A DNA stretch of 64,000 bases from Ruminococcus sp. (GCA_029055625.1 JAIDCY010000030.1:1-64000), one strand, 5' to 3'; positions 53,171 to 63,079 are shown, counted from the first letter of the stretch. Notes: generated from the letters alone by a model not told the origin. A program made the numbers and translations.

Positions 53171-55105
53171 TTATTCAGCATTTTCAGATACTTCAACGTC
53201 ACGTATGGAAATGCTTACTCTCTTTCTGTCTTCTTCGATATTCGTAATCTTTACCGTTACTTCATCGCCGACGGAAAGAACATCTTTAACGTTTTCCACT
53301 TTCTGACTGGAAATCTTCGAGATGTGTATGAGACCGTCCACACCGTCGATAATCTGTGCGAATGCACCGTATGCGGTAATGGATACTATTGTAGCGGTTA
53401 CGATATCGCCTACTTTGTGGTTATTCATGAAGATGTCCCATGGATTTTCTTCAGTTTTCTTGTAGCCAAGTGAGATTCTGCCGGATTCCTTGTCAAGGTC
53501 TTTGATGTAAACTTCAAGCGTATCGCCTATGCTGATAACTTCGCTTGGATGTCTTAATCTCTTCCAGGAAAGTTCGGAAATATGTACCATTCCGTCAATA
53601 CCTCCGAGGTCAACGAACGCACCAAAGTTTGTAAGTGACTTTACTTTACCTGTAAATGTATCACCTATGCTTGTATTTTCCCAGAATTTAGCCTTAGCTT
53701 CTTCTCTCTGAGCGTTCTGAACTGCCTTTATCGAACCTACCGCACGCTTTCTGCCTTCCGTAACTTCGATAATCATGAACTGTACTTTCTGTCCTTTGAG
53801 CTGTTCGAGGTCTGCACCTCTTGCAAGTCCGGTATGGGATGCCGGTATGAATACCCTCACGCCGTAAATGTTAAGAGTTACGCCCTTGTTTACGATGTTT
53901 CTTACAACACCTTCAAGTACTGTACCTTCTTCCTTAGCCTTTACAATTTTCTCGTAACCAGCCTGCTCGTCAACCTTTTTCTTGGAGAGCGAAACTGTAC
54001 CTTCCGCATCATTCACCTTGATTACAACAAGTTCGATTTCCTCACCTACGCTTACAACGTCTTCGGGTTTTTTAGTGATGTCATCTGTAAGGTCTTCAAG
54101 TTTAACATATCCGGTATGCTTTGTGCCGAGTGAAACGACTACTTCCGTATTGTTCACAGACTCGACAACAGCCTTGACTTTTTCTCCTGTATATATTTTC
54201 TTGAAAGACTTGTCAAGCAATTCCTGAAAGTTTTCCTCTTCCTGAATAGTTTCCTTTTCGATTTCTGCCATTTTGGTTAGTACCTCCTTAATTATATAAG
54301 CCGGAGTAGATGCTCCGGCAGTAATGCCGATATTTTCAGCAACGGGAATATTTACAGTTTCCAGTTCCGCCGAGTTTTCTATATGATACGTTCTGCAATA
54401 TTTACTGCATACGTCGTAAAGCTTCACGGTATTTGAACTGTGTTTACCACCAACTACAATCATAATATCAGATTTTTTTGCAAGTTCCCGTGAATCAGAC
54501 TGCCTTGTATCAGTAGCGTTACAGATAGTATCAAATATGATGACTGGTATGTTTTCCGGAATCTCTTTTAAACACTTTTCCCATACTAATATATTATACG
54601 TCGTTTGAGCGACAAAAGCAATAGTTTTTTTAAAATTTTCGTCGAGATTTTCAAAAAAGTGTTTTAGTTCAAAATTATCTTTAAAAACGGAATAATTTTG
54701 TTCACAATGACCAACGATTCCTTGCACTTCAGGGTGTGTGGAATCACCGGCGATAAGTATAAAACAACCCTCTTTCGTTTTTTCCTCGACTATCCTGTGA
54801 ATCTTCGATACAAAAGGACAGGTGGCGTCAAGTAGTCTGTTACCTTTTTTTTCAATCTGTTCATAAATTTCTCTGCCTACACCGTGCGAACGTATGACAA
54901 CAGTTTCGTCCGGCTGGAGTTCGTCAACTGTATTGACAATCCTTACGCCTTTGGCGGTCATATCGTTCACGACATCCTTATTATGTATGATAGCCCCGAA
55001 AGTTGCGACTTTCGCACCGGTTGCAAGTTCATTATACACCATTTTCACAGCCCTGTCAACCCCGAAACAATAACCGGCAGAATCTGCTACCGTAATTTTA
55101 CTCAT
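53171..55105 (-). CDS. ispH: IspH-ribosomal protein S1 fusion
   Basis: This 644-residue protein joins two functions. Residues 1 to about 285 are 4-hydroxy-3-methylbut-2-enyl diphosphate reductase (last step of the MEP isoprenoid pathway): cluster cysteines in GYCFGVD, ATCPFVSK and ICNATDTRQSD, and the GHSGVR-like SHGVGRE and THPEV motifs. Residues about 310-640 are four S1 domains, the last two strongest (GDTFTGKVKSLTNFGAFVDLGGIDGMVHISELSW). This fusion is known in Clostridia. The ATG at 55105 follows GGAGG and overlaps the plsC stop by 8 bases. Confidence 0.94.
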   Translation of the reverse strand: MSKITVADSAGYCFGVDRAVKMVYNELATGAKVATFGAIIHNKDVVNDMTAKGVRIVNTVDELQPDETVVIRSHGVGREIYEQIEKKGNRLLDATCPFVSKIHRIVEEKTKEGCFILIAGDSTHPEVQGIVGHCEQNYSVFKDNFELKHFFENLDENFKKTIAFVAQTTYNILVWEKCLKEIPENIPVIIFDTICNATDTRQSDSRELAKKSDIMIVVGGKHSSNTVKLYDVCSKYCRTYHIENSAELETVNIPVAENIGITAGASTPAYIIKEVLTKMAEIEKETIQEEENFQELLDKSFKKIYTGEKVKAVVESVNNTEVVVSLGTKHTGYVKLEDLTDDITKKPEDVVSVGEEIELVVIKVNDAEGTVSLSKKKVDEQAGYEKIVKAKEEGTVLEGVVRNIVNKGVTLNIYGVRVFIPASHTGLARGADLEQLKGQKVQFMIIEVTEGRKRAVGSIKAVQNAQREEAKAKFWENTSIGDTFTGKVKSLTNFGAFVDLGGIDGMVHISELSWKRLRHPSEVISIGDTLEVYIKDLDKESGRISLGYKKTEENPWDIFMNNHKVGDIVTATIVSITAYGAFAQIIDGVDGLIHISKISSQKVENVKDVLSVGDEVTVKITNIEEDRKRVSISIRDVEVSENAE

Positions 55106-55712
55106 TTTTTTCCTCCGGTTCGCCCTCAACCAATAACTTTATATCATTCATATAACGGTTTTTAAGTCTTACAACCTGACGGGGATTAGGTGTATCGCAG
55201 ATTTCGCAGTAATCTGCCGGATTTATCGGTTTACCGTATTTTACCGTAACTTTCGTCCGGAATTTCAGCTTTTCACCGAAAACTATTCCCACCGGAACGA
55301 TAGGTTTTCCCGAACGTGCGGATATAAGACCTGCTCCGGAATGTCCTTTATGTACCTTGCCGTCCTTGGAACGTGTACCCTCCGGAAAAATCATCAGGCT
55401 TTTATTATTATTCAGTGCCTCAACTGCCGTATCTATTACCGCCGTATCTCCCTTACCTCTCGCAACAGGAAACGCTCCCGCACTTCTTATTACCGCACCG
55501 AAAAACTTATTCCTGAATAACTCTTCCTTTGCCATGAATGCGTGTTTACCCCGTAACGCACAACCTATAAACGGTGGGTCTGCATTACTGCGGTGGTTCG
55601 ATGCGAATATTACTGTTGTATCTTTCGGGATGTTTTCCCTGCCCTCGAATTTAAGATTGAATGCGATACTCATTACAACCCTGACTACAAATTTTTCTAT
55701 AGCGTAAAGCAT
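55098..55712 (-). CDS. plsC: 1-acyl-glycerol-3-phosphate acyltransferase
   Basis: This 204-residue membrane-bound enzyme has the acyltransferase motif NHRSNADP (HX4D) and FPEGTRSKDG. It adds the second acyl chain to make phosphatidic acid. The N-terminus has a hydrophobic helix. It lies between cmk and ispH-rpsA, the order cmk-plsC-ispH typical of Clostridia. Confidence 0.93.
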   Translation of the reverse strand: MLYAIEKFVVRVVMSIAFNLKFEGRENIPKDTTVIFASNHRSNADPPFIGCALRGKHAFMAKEELFRNKFFGAVIRSAGAFPVARGKGDTAVIDTAVEALNNNKSLMIFPEGTRSKDGKVHKGHSGAGLISARSGKPIVPVGIVFGEKLKFRTKVTVKYGKPINPADYCEICDTPNPRQVVRLKNRYMNDIKLLVEGEPEEKNE

Positions 55713-55718
55713 AAAATA

Positions 55719-56381
55719 TCACCTGCCTGTCTTCTGATTTATTATTTTAATTATAGTATCGACAACTTCCCGAAGTGTAAGATTAGTACTGTCAACGAGT
55801 ACTGCATCATGTGCCTGTTTAAGAGGTGCAACGGGTCTGTTCATGTCATTGTAATCACGTTCTATGATGTCCCTTAAAATTTCCTCATAACCCGGACAGT
55901 CTGATTTTTCCGAAAGTTCTTTATACCGACGGTTTGCACGTTCTTCCGGAGTAGCGGTAAGAAAAATTTTTACATCCGCTTCCGGAAGTACAACAGTTCC
56001 GATGTCTCTTCCGTCCATGATTACGTTATTTTCCCGGGAGATTTTCTGTTGAGTACCGAAAAGATATTCACGTATCGCCGGTATCGCAGAAGTTCTTGAC
56101 GCTTCCATGGAAATTTCAGGAGTACGGATTAATCCTGTAACGTCTCTGTCGGAAAGAAATACTCTTTGCGTACCGTCTGCAAATTTCAGTGAAACAGCTG
56201 CTTTTTTTATTTCCATCGGGATATTTTCATCAGAAATATTATTTTCCGTAATGTATAGTGCGATAGTTCTGTATAACGCCCCCGTATCGACGTATATATA
56301 TCCCAGTTCCGCAGATACTATCTTTGCAACTGTACTTTTACCTGCTCCTGCCGGACCGTCGATTGCAATATTTATTCCCAT
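55719..56381 (-). CDS. cmk: cytidylate kinase
   Basis: The ATG at 56381 (site AAAGGAG) gives 220 residues starting MGINIAIDGPAGAGKSTVAK, with the P-loop. The CMP-binding region and lid (MDGRDIGTVVLPEADVKIFLTA) are normal. It makes CDP/dCDP from CMP/dCMP. The longer open frame overlaps the preceding gene. Its P-loop codons include one GGAGCAGG word. Confidence 0.96.
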   Translation of the reverse strand: MGINIAIDGPAGAGKSTVAKIVSAELGYIYVDTGALYRTIALYITENNISDENIPMEIKKAAVSLKFADGTQRVFLSDRDVTGLIRTPEISMEASRTSAIPAIREYLFGTQQKISRENNVIMDGRDIGTVVLPEADVKIFLTATPEERANRRYKELSEKSDCPGYEEILRDIIERDYNDMNRPVAPLKQAHDAVLVDSTNLTLREVVDTIIKIINQKTGR

Positions 56382-56394
56382 TTTTTTAACTCCT

Positions 56395-57612
56395 TTACAT
56401 ATATAATACGGCTGAATATGCCGTTGAAAATGCGATTTGCAGATTGAAACCGCCTGTATAAGCGTCAACGTCTATAACCTCTCCGGCGAAATACAAACCC
56501 TGTACTATTTTTGATTCCATAGTTTTCGGGTTTATCTCTCTGACCGATACGCCACCACTCGTTATAATAGCCTCCTCAACAGGTCGGAATCCCGATACCC
56601 TAACCGGAAACGCTTTGACCAGTCCGCCGAATTTATGACGCTGTTCTTTTGTAATGCCGTTTACTTTCTGTTCCGGACTTATTCCCGACAGTTTAATTAT
56701 AACCGGAATAATTTTCGCCGGAAGAAGTTTCCGTATACCGTTGATAAAGTCACGGTTTAAATTTTCGGAAAAATCACGTTGTATTCTGTTGTCAAGCTGT
56801 TCAGGCGTGAGAGCAGGTTTTAAATCTATCAGAATCTTATATCGTCCCGACTGCATTTCACGTATATGTGAACTCGCACTCAGTACAAGAGGTCCGGAAA
56901 CTCCGAAGTGTGTGAAAAGCATTTCACCGAGTTCGGAATATATGAGTTTATCGCCGTCGTACAGATTTAAAGTCACATTTTTCAGGGAAAGTCCCATCAT
57001 ATCCGCACAGTATCTGTCCGGCGATACCAACGGTACGAGACTTGGTTTTATATCCGTTATCGTATGTCCTGCCGATTCCGCCAGTCTGTAACCGTCACCG
57101 GTTGAACCTGTCTTCTGATACGATTTCCCCCCACACGCAATAAGTACGGATTTTGCGTAATAACAGTCTTTTCCGGCTTTAACTCCCTTACAGATATTAT
57201 TTTCCGTAATCAGTTCCGTTACACGTTTCCTGATAACTTTCACTCCCGATTTTTTCATCTCACGTGCGAGACAATCCGCTATATCATCAGCTTTATCGCT
57301 GACGGGAAACACTCTGTTACCACGTTCCGTCTTTAGCGGTACGCCTGATTCTTCAAAAAATTTCATTGTATCGTAAGCATCAAATGCGGAAAATGCACTG
57401 TACATAAACCGGTTATTTACCGGTATATTTTTCATATGCTCCTGTACGTCGGAATTATTTGTAAGATTACATCTGCCTTTACCGGTAATGCGTAATTTAC
57501 GTCCTAATTTTTCGTTAGGTTCAAAAAGAAGTACGCTTTTCCCGAAGCGTGAAGCCTGTACCGCTCCGAAACAGCCGGATGCTCCCCCACCTACTATAAT
57601 TATATCAGTCAT
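56395..57612 (-). CDS. BaiN-like FAD-dependent oxidoreductase
   Basis: This 405-residue flavoprotein of the HI0933 family has the dinucleotide fold IIVGGGASGCFGAVQAS, the ATG-like motif ITGKGRCNLTN and the C-terminal FAGEVIDVDAYTGGFNLQIAFSTA. BaiN members include bile-acid dehydrogenation enzymes, but most have unknown substrates. It ends 13 bases before cmk and overlaps the DUF3006 gene by four bases, so it is in one operon. Confidence 0.9.
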   Translation of the reverse strand: MTDIIIVGGGASGCFGAVQASRFGKSVLLFEPNEKLGRKLRITGKGRCNLTNNSDVQEHMKNIPVNNRFMYSAFSAFDAYDTMKFFEESGVPLKTERGNRVFPVSDKADDIADCLAREMKKSGVKVIRKRVTELITENNICKGVKAGKDCYYAKSVLIACGGKSYQKTGSTGDGYRLAESAGHTITDIKPSLVPLVSPDRYCADMMGLSLKNVTLNLYDGDKLIYSELGEMLFTHFGVSGPLVLSASSHIREMQSGRYKILIDLKPALTPEQLDNRIQRDFSENLNRDFINGIRKLLPAKIIPVIIKLSGISPEQKVNGITKEQRHKFGGLVKAFPVRVSGFRPVEEAIITSGGVSVREINPKTMESKIVQGLYFAGEVIDVDAYTGGFNLQIAFSTAYSAVLYM

Positions 57613-57818
57613 TTTTTCATTAACCTCTTCATTAATTCACGTATATTTTTACGTCTCTGTTCAGTTGCCGTAACATCTGCTAACCATTTACCGTCAGTCT
57701 CCGTGACCACATCGCCTTCCCTGACATCTTCCGGCAGGCGTGAACGTTCTATCTCAATAAATCCGCCGTCAGTTTCGATTACGGCTATATTATCTTCTAA
57801 ACGGTCAATAACATTCAT
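57609..57818 (-). CDS. DUF3006 family small protein
   Basis: This 69-residue protein (MNVIDRLEDNIAVIETDGG) matches DUF3006, small beta-barrel proteins often encoded beside a ComEC-like hydrolase, as here (6-base gap). The second half is a basic helix. The linkage suggests that it works with the hydrolase. Confidence 0.85.
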   Translation of the reverse strand: MNVIDRLEDNIAVIETDGGFIEIERSRLPEDVREGDVVTETDGKWLADVTATEQRRKNIRELMKRLMKK

Positions 57819-57824
57819 ATAATA

Positions 57825-58796
57825 TTACCTCTCCGTCTTTACGTCAAGACTTTTACCGTCGGAAGTGAATACTACAGTTCCCATAATATCAGTACGGTAA
57901 ATCTTATCCGTAAATTTACTTAAATTTTCAATGGTTATATCACAGGGATGTCCGTATGAATTGCCTGCTCCACACGATATAACGGCATAATCCGGCTTTA
58001 TTACGTTCAGAAAATCTTCCGAAGATGACGTATCACTGCCATGATGTCCTACTTTATATACGTCTATATCCTGAAGTTTACCGCTCTGTATCATCTCATT
58101 TTCCGCAAGTTTTTCCGCATCACCGCTGAATATGAAACTATTATCTCCATGATTCATTACAAACGTTACGGAATAATTATTAACGTTGCTGTAATCCTCA
58201 CTGCACGGTGCGATTATTTCAAGTTCCGCATCTCCGAGATTTATTTTTCTACCGGTTACCGCCTCCGTAAGTGACAGATTTTTCTCTGAGCAGGCAGTAA
58301 GAAATTTTTCAAAATACTTTGTTGTGGGAGTGTCGCTGTCGTCTATGTGCGGAATAATCATCTCGCCTATGCTGAAATGTTCTACAATCTTACTCATACC
58401 GCCCATATGGTCAGAATGTGGATGAGTTCCCACAACGTAATCAATATCCGTTATACCCATGCCGTCGAGATACGAAATAACCTTTTCACAGTCACCGGCT
58501 TCTCCGCAATCTATAAGCATATCCGTATCACCCGATTTTATGTATATACTGTCACCCTGTCCGACGTCTATATAACTTACTGTCAGTTCGTCGAGATTTC
58601 CGGCAAGTCCGCCGGTTGTGAAGTTCCATACAAGAAACCCTACCAACATTAAAATTATGACCGGTATCGCTTTTAATAACGTTTTCCTTTTCTGTTTCGG
58701 TGACTGCTGGTCATATTCCTGTTTGGTTTTCCGTGCGTACTCGGTGAGATTTTTTTTCTGTTCTTCCGTGAGTCCGAATTTACCTTTTTCTGACAA
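57825..58796 (-). CDS. membrane-anchored ComEC-like metallo-beta-lactamase-fold hydrolase
   Basis: This 323-residue protein has a membrane helix (about 46-64) followed by an extracellular MBL domain: VSYIDVGQGDSIYIKSG, THPHSDHMGGM (HxHxDH zinc site) and VGHHGSDTSSS. It resembles the C-terminal nuclease-like domain of ComEC without its channel. The start is TTG (58796) with AGGTGA seven bases before. It overlaps the end of the ygiQ gene by 124 bases in another frame. DNA or phosphodiester hydrolysis is suspected, not shown. Confidence 0.85.
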   Translation of the reverse strand: MSEKGKFGLTEEQKKNLTEYARKTKQEYDQQSPKQKRKTLLKAIPVIILMLVGFLVWNFTTGGLAGNLDELTVSYIDVGQGDSIYIKSGDTDMLIDCGEAGDCEKVISYLDGMGITDIDYVVGTHPHSDHMGGMSKIVEHFSIGEMIIPHIDDSDTPTTKYFEKFLTACSEKNLSLTEAVTGRKINLGDAELEIIAPCSEDYSNVNNYSVTFVMNHGDNSFIFSGDAEKLAENEMIQSGKLQDIDVYKVGHHGSDTSSSEDFLNVIKPDYAVISCGAGNSYGHPCDITIENLSKFTDKIYRTDIMGTVVFTSDGKSLDVKTER

Positions 58797-60625
58797 CTTT
58801 TTTCACCTGACTTTCTGTTATCTTTTCTGCCACCGTCAACAAGACATTCCGGAGAATTTCCTATCAAATCGTATCTTCCGGCTTTCCGTAACGCTTTCAG
58901 AACGATTTCCTTATTCTGCGGTCTGAAATACTGTAACAATGCCCTCTGCTGTGCCTTTTCCTCCGGAGTTTTCGGGACATATACGCTTTCCATAGTGTAG
59001 GGGTCAAGTCCTGTATAGAACATACACGTTGAAATAGTACCGGGGGTAGGGTAAAAGTCCTGTACCTGCTCCGGACGGATTCTGTTTTCTTTCAGAAATA
59101 CCGCTAATTCAATAGCTTCATTCAATGTACTTCCAGGGTGCGAGGACATAAGATAAGGGACTAAATACTGTTCCTTGCCGATTCCTTTTGTTATTTCGTA
59201 AAATTTTTTCTGAAATGCCTTGTATGCTTCTATATGAGGTTTGCCCATTCTGTCGAGTACCACCGCCGAACAGTGTTCAGGTGCAACCTTTAATTGTCCG
59301 CTTACATGATATTTTATCAGTTCACGGATAAATTCACCGTCTTTGTCCTGCATCAGATAATCATATCTTATTCCGGAACGTATGAACACTCGTTTTATAC
59401 CCTTGATTCTGCGTATTTTCCGTAAAATTTCCATATATTCCGTATGGTCTGCCTTAAGTGCCGGACATGGTACAGGTGCGAGACATTTTTTTCCCATACA
59501 CAAACCTTTACTTATCTGCTTATCACACGACGTACTACGGAAATTTGCGGTAGGTCCGCCGACGTCGTGTATGTATCCTTTGAAATCCGGCATTTTCGTA
59601 ATACGTTCCGCTTCTTCAAGTATCGACTTCTCACTTCTGCACGTTACACGTCTTCCCTGATGCAGTGCGATTGAACAGAAATTACAATACCCGAAACACC
59701 CCCGGTTATGAGTGATAGAAAATCTTACTTCCTCAATACCTGGTACTCCGCCGACTGTCTCGTATATCGGGTGATACGTTCTTGTATACGGCAGGGAGTA
59801 AATGTAATCAAGTTCTTCTGTCGTCAGACTATATGCCGGTGGATTCTGTACCAGCATCATATTACCGTGTCTCTGAATTACCGTTTTTCCGTATACCTCG
59901 TCCTGCCAGTCGTATTGTATCTTAGTCGCTTTTGCGTACTCTCTTTTATTATCCCTCACCTGCTCAAACGCCGGACATTGTGCGGAACCTATCGGCGTAT
60001 TTACCGGTTCCGTGAGATAACACGTACCTCGTATATCGTGCATATCCCGTATACTCTCACCTGCCGACAGTCTCCGGCATAACTCCTGTATCTGATGTTC
60101 ACCCATACCGTACATTAACAAATCCGCTCCGCTGTCTACCAGTACCGACGGTCTGACTGTATCGTCCCAGTAGTCGTAGTGTGCAAATCGTCTCAATGAT
60201 GCTTCAAGTCCGCCTATCGCTATCGGTATATCCCCGAAATACTCCCTTATCTTCCGGCAGTACACTATTACCGCTCTGTCCGGACGCTTTCCCGCAATTC
60301 CTCCGGCTGTATACGCATCTTCTGAACGCTTTTTTTTCGCAGAAGTATAATGTGCTACCATAGAATCTATGTTACCTGACGTTACTAAAAATGCGTACTT
60401 CGGTTTACCGAATTTTTTAAAATCCCTGTCGGTGTGCCAGTCGGGTTGCGATATTATCCCGATTGTATACCCCATATCCTGAATAAGCCTTGAAATTATA
60501 GCTACTCCGAAGCTGGGGTGGTCAACGTATGCGTCACCGGTAACGTATATAAAATCAAACTGTTCTATTCCGAGTTCGTCCATTTCTTTTTTAGTTACCG
60601 GCAGAAATTTATCATAACTTTCCAT
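58673..60625 (-). CDS. YgiQ-family radical SAM protein (UPF0313)
   Basis: This 650-residue protein has an N-terminal cobalamin-like or Rossmann region, the radical-SAM motif RGCFGYCNFCSIALHQGRRVT and the C-terminal YgiQ domain. Its role is unknown; a link to RNA or translation has been suggested for the family. The last 45 residues are basic and disordered, and are the part that overlaps the MBL hydrolase gene by 124 bases. It begins 4 bases after ftsK. Confidence 0.9.
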   Translation of the reverse strand: MESYDKFLPVTKKEMDELGIEQFDFIYVTGDAYVDHPSFGVAIISRLIQDMGYTIGIISQPDWHTDRDFKKFGKPKYAFLVTSGNIDSMVAHYTSAKKKRSEDAYTAGGIAGKRPDRAVIVYCRKIREYFGDIPIAIGGLEASLRRFAHYDYWDDTVRPSVLVDSGADLLMYGMGEHQIQELCRRLSAGESIRDMHDIRGTCYLTEPVNTPIGSAQCPAFEQVRDNKREYAKATKIQYDWQDEVYGKTVIQRHGNMMLVQNPPAYSLTTEELDYIYSLPYTRTYHPIYETVGGVPGIEEVRFSITHNRGCFGYCNFCSIALHQGRRVTCRSEKSILEEAERITKMPDFKGYIHDVGGPTANFRSTSCDKQISKGLCMGKKCLAPVPCPALKADHTEYMEILRKIRRIKGIKRVFIRSGIRYDYLMQDKDGEFIRELIKYHVSGQLKVAPEHCSAVVLDRMGKPHIEAYKAFQKKFYEITKGIGKEQYLVPYLMSSHPGSTLNEAIELAVFLKENRIRPEQVQDFYPTPGTISTCMFYTGLDPYTMESVYVPKTPEEKAQQRALLQYFRPQNKEIVLKALRKAGRYDLIGNSPECLVDGGRKDNRKSGEKSCQKKVNSDSRKNRKKISPSTHGKPNRNMTSSHRNRKGKRY

Positions 60626-60628
60626 TAA

Positions 60629-63079
60629 TTAACCCTCCTTTTTGAAAGATTTCATTTTTTCGTACTCCTCTGCCGTAATCAGTACCTTCCGGGGTTTCGC
60701 ACCGTCTTTTGTACCGATAATTCCCATTTCTTCGAGTTTGTCTATAATACGTCTCGCCCGTGCATAACCTAACTTGAATTTCCGCTGTACCGCAGATGTT
60801 GAAATCTGTCCGCTACCTATCGCCATTTCTACCGCTTTTTCTATGAAATCTTCGTCAGTAAGAAGTATATTATTGTCTTCGTTACCGTTTCCCGATAAGT
60901 TTTTAGTCTGTGGTATAAAATTTTCTACCGCCTGTATAATATCGTCGTCGTACTCTGCTTCACCTTGCTTACGTATATACCCGACTGTTGCATTTATATC
61001 ATCCGGCGATGCGTAACAACCCTGTACTCTCAACGGTTTACTCGTGCCAATCGGCATATACAACATATCGCCGTTACCCATAAGTTTATCCGCACCTGCC
61101 ATATCAATTATAGTCCGTGAATCAACCTGAGACATTACTGATAATGCTATCCTGCTCGGAATATTCGCCTTGATAAGTCCGGTTATAACGTCTGTGGTAG
61201 GTCTCTGAGTGGCTACTACTAAATGTATTCCGGAGGCTCTGCCCATCTGTGCGAGACGACAGATATAATCTTCTATCTCCTTACCGGCTACCATCATAAT
61301 ATCCGCCAACTCGTCTATGAATATTACAATCTGCGGAATTTTTCCGATATTATTCTGTTCCGCATAAGTATTATATGACTTTATATCATTTACTCCGGCA
61401 TCTGCGAAAATCTGATAACGTCGCATCATCTCGCCGACTGCCCAGTTCAATGCACCGGCAGATTTCCGGCACTCCGTGATTATCGGTATCAGTAAGTGTG
61501 GTATGCCGTCGAATACGCTGAACTCTACTATTTTAGGGTCTATGAGTATTACTTTTACTTCGTCGGGTGTGGCGTTATACAGGATGCTCATTATTATTGA
61601 ACGTGTACAGACGGATTTTCCTGACCCTGTTGTACCGGCTATTATTACGTGTGGCATCTTTGCAATATCTCCGAGTATAACGTTACCGGCTATATCCTTT
61701 CCAACCGCAAAAGTCAATCTGCTTTCTGCATTGATAAATTCCGGTGATGACAGTATTTCACGTATCGTAACGGTATCTTTTATCTCATTCGGTACTTCTA
61801 TTCCCACTACCGATTTCCTCGGTACTGGTGCTTCTATACGCACTCCCTGTACGGCAAGATTCAACGCTATATCGTCCTCAAGATTCTTTATCTTCTTTAT
61901 CTGTACCCCTACCCCTGGTTGTATCTCGTAACGTGTTATTGCCGGACCTCTTAACTTATCCTTTACCGTCGCTTCCACTTTGAAACTCCTTAACGTATTT
62001 ACTATTATTTCCGCTTTAGATTCCATTTCCGCATCTATTGCCTGTAAATCCGCTTTATTTTCCGGTAAGTCAAGCATTTCCGCAGACGGTAAAATATATA
62101 TTTTTTCCGGTTCAGGTTCTTCTTCAACCTCTTCAACCGTCTCTTTTTCAACCGGTTCTTCTGATGTCTCTTCCGTATCTTCTTCGGTCGGAGCAGGTAC
62201 GGTATCTTCTTCTGGTAATTCCTGCTCCGTTACCGTTACCGGATTATCTTCTTCATCTTCAAGCGGAATATCAATATCAAAATCCTCTTCCGGTACTGTA
62301 CTACTGCTTACCGGTACGGATATTTCAAAAAATTCACGGTCTACCGGTATTTCCGGACGTTCATTTATTATATTTATCGCTTCCATATCCGCATCAAATG
62401 ATTCTTTTTCTATATCGTCGTCAAGGTCATCTTCGTTGAATATCTCGTTTAATGCCCCACCCATAAGCATACTATACAGTACCGGTACTAATTTTCCGAA
62501 ACTCCGGAACGGTTTTGAAATAAATTCGATAAACTCCATCAGGCTTTTATGCGTGAAAAACATACCCGCTACAAAAAACAGCATCACTATTATTATACGT
62601 GAACCTGTCTTCCCGAAAAAACTTATAAGCGGTCCGGCAACTATATAACTCGCAACTCCTCCGCCACCAAGTCCCACACCCTCCTTGAAAAGATTTGTTA
62701 TGTGTTCACTGAAATTTTCCCCTATCAGTTCACCGGATGCGAATATCTGTATAGCACCGCATATCAGAAATACTATCACTATCCCCCATATCACACGGTC
62801 AAAAATACACTTGCTGTTTTTTTCAAGTCCTAACTGTACGGATGTATAAATCAATACTATCGGCACGGCTATTACCGCAAATCCGAACATACCAAGCAGA
62901 AAATTATGTACTTTTAACCAGCCGTCACTTCCACTTACAAACGTCATGAAAAACGACAGTACACCCAGTGCGAAAAGTACCACAGACCAGAAATAATTTT
63001 TATCATTTATGACCGGTAACCATTTCAACAACGGATTTTCTGACTTATTTTCCTTATCATCTTTTTTTTCCTCCGGCAT
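60629..63079 (-). CDS. ftsK: FtsK/SpoIIIE DNA translocase
   Basis: This 816-residue protein pumps DNA through the septum. It has four N-terminal membrane helices (about 28-180), an acidic, Pro-poor linker (about 215-330), the RecA-like motor with Walker A GTTGSGKS and Walker B VIFIDELADIMM, and a C-terminal winged-helix gamma domain (KAVEMAIGSGQISTSAVQRKFKLGYARARRIIDKLEEMGIIG) that reads orienting octamers. The GGAGCAGG word found across this window is a candidate for that signal. The gene follows tepA, as spoIIIE follows it in Bacillus. Confidence 0.95.
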   Translation of the reverse strand: MPEEKKDDKENKSENPLLKWLPVINDKNYFWSVVLFALGVLSFFMTFVSGSDGWLKVHNFLLGMFGFAVIAVPIVLIYTSVQLGLEKNSKCIFDRVIWGIVIVFLICGAIQIFASGELIGENFSEHITNLFKEGVGLGGGGVASYIVAGPLISFFGKTGSRIIIVMLFFVAGMFFTHKSLMEFIEFISKPFRSFGKLVPVLYSMLMGGALNEIFNEDDLDDDIEKESFDADMEAINIINERPEIPVDREFFEISVPVSSSTVPEEDFDIDIPLEDEEDNPVTVTEQELPEEDTVPAPTEEDTEETSEEPVEKETVEEVEEEPEPEKIYILPSAEMLDLPENKADLQAIDAEMESKAEIIVNTLRSFKVEATVKDKLRGPAITRYEIQPGVGVQIKKIKNLEDDIALNLAVQGVRIEAPVPRKSVVGIEVPNEIKDTVTIREILSSPEFINAESRLTFAVGKDIAGNVILGDIAKMPHVIIAGTTGSGKSVCTRSIIMSILYNATPDEVKVILIDPKIVEFSVFDGIPHLLIPIITECRKSAGALNWAVGEMMRRYQIFADAGVNDIKSYNTYAEQNNIGKIPQIVIFIDELADIMMVAGKEIEDYICRLAQMGRASGIHLVVATQRPTTDVITGLIKANIPSRIALSVMSQVDSRTIIDMAGADKLMGNGDMLYMPIGTSKPLRVQGCYASPDDINATVGYIRKQGEAEYDDDIIQAVENFIPQTKNLSGNGNEDNNILLTDEDFIEKAVEMAIGSGQISTSAVQRKFKLGYARARRIIDKLEEMGIIGTKDGAKPRKVLITAEEYEKMKSFKKEG

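Larger units (their letters stand above)
7780..62228. repeat. dispersed over-represented octamer GGAGCAGG (23 copies)
   Basis: On the minus strand (read as CCTGCTCC on plus) copies start at 7780, 8690, 10282, 14604, 23827, 28067, 28571, 29725, 35728, 35832, 43286, 45592, 47675, 50475, 52905, 55330, 56341, 57964, 59065 and 62221. On the plus strand they start at 37836, 46624 and 62190. About one copy would be expected by base composition. Most are extended to CGGAGCAGG and are followed by A or T. They occur in all codon frames and once outside genes. See findings. Confidence 0.75.
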
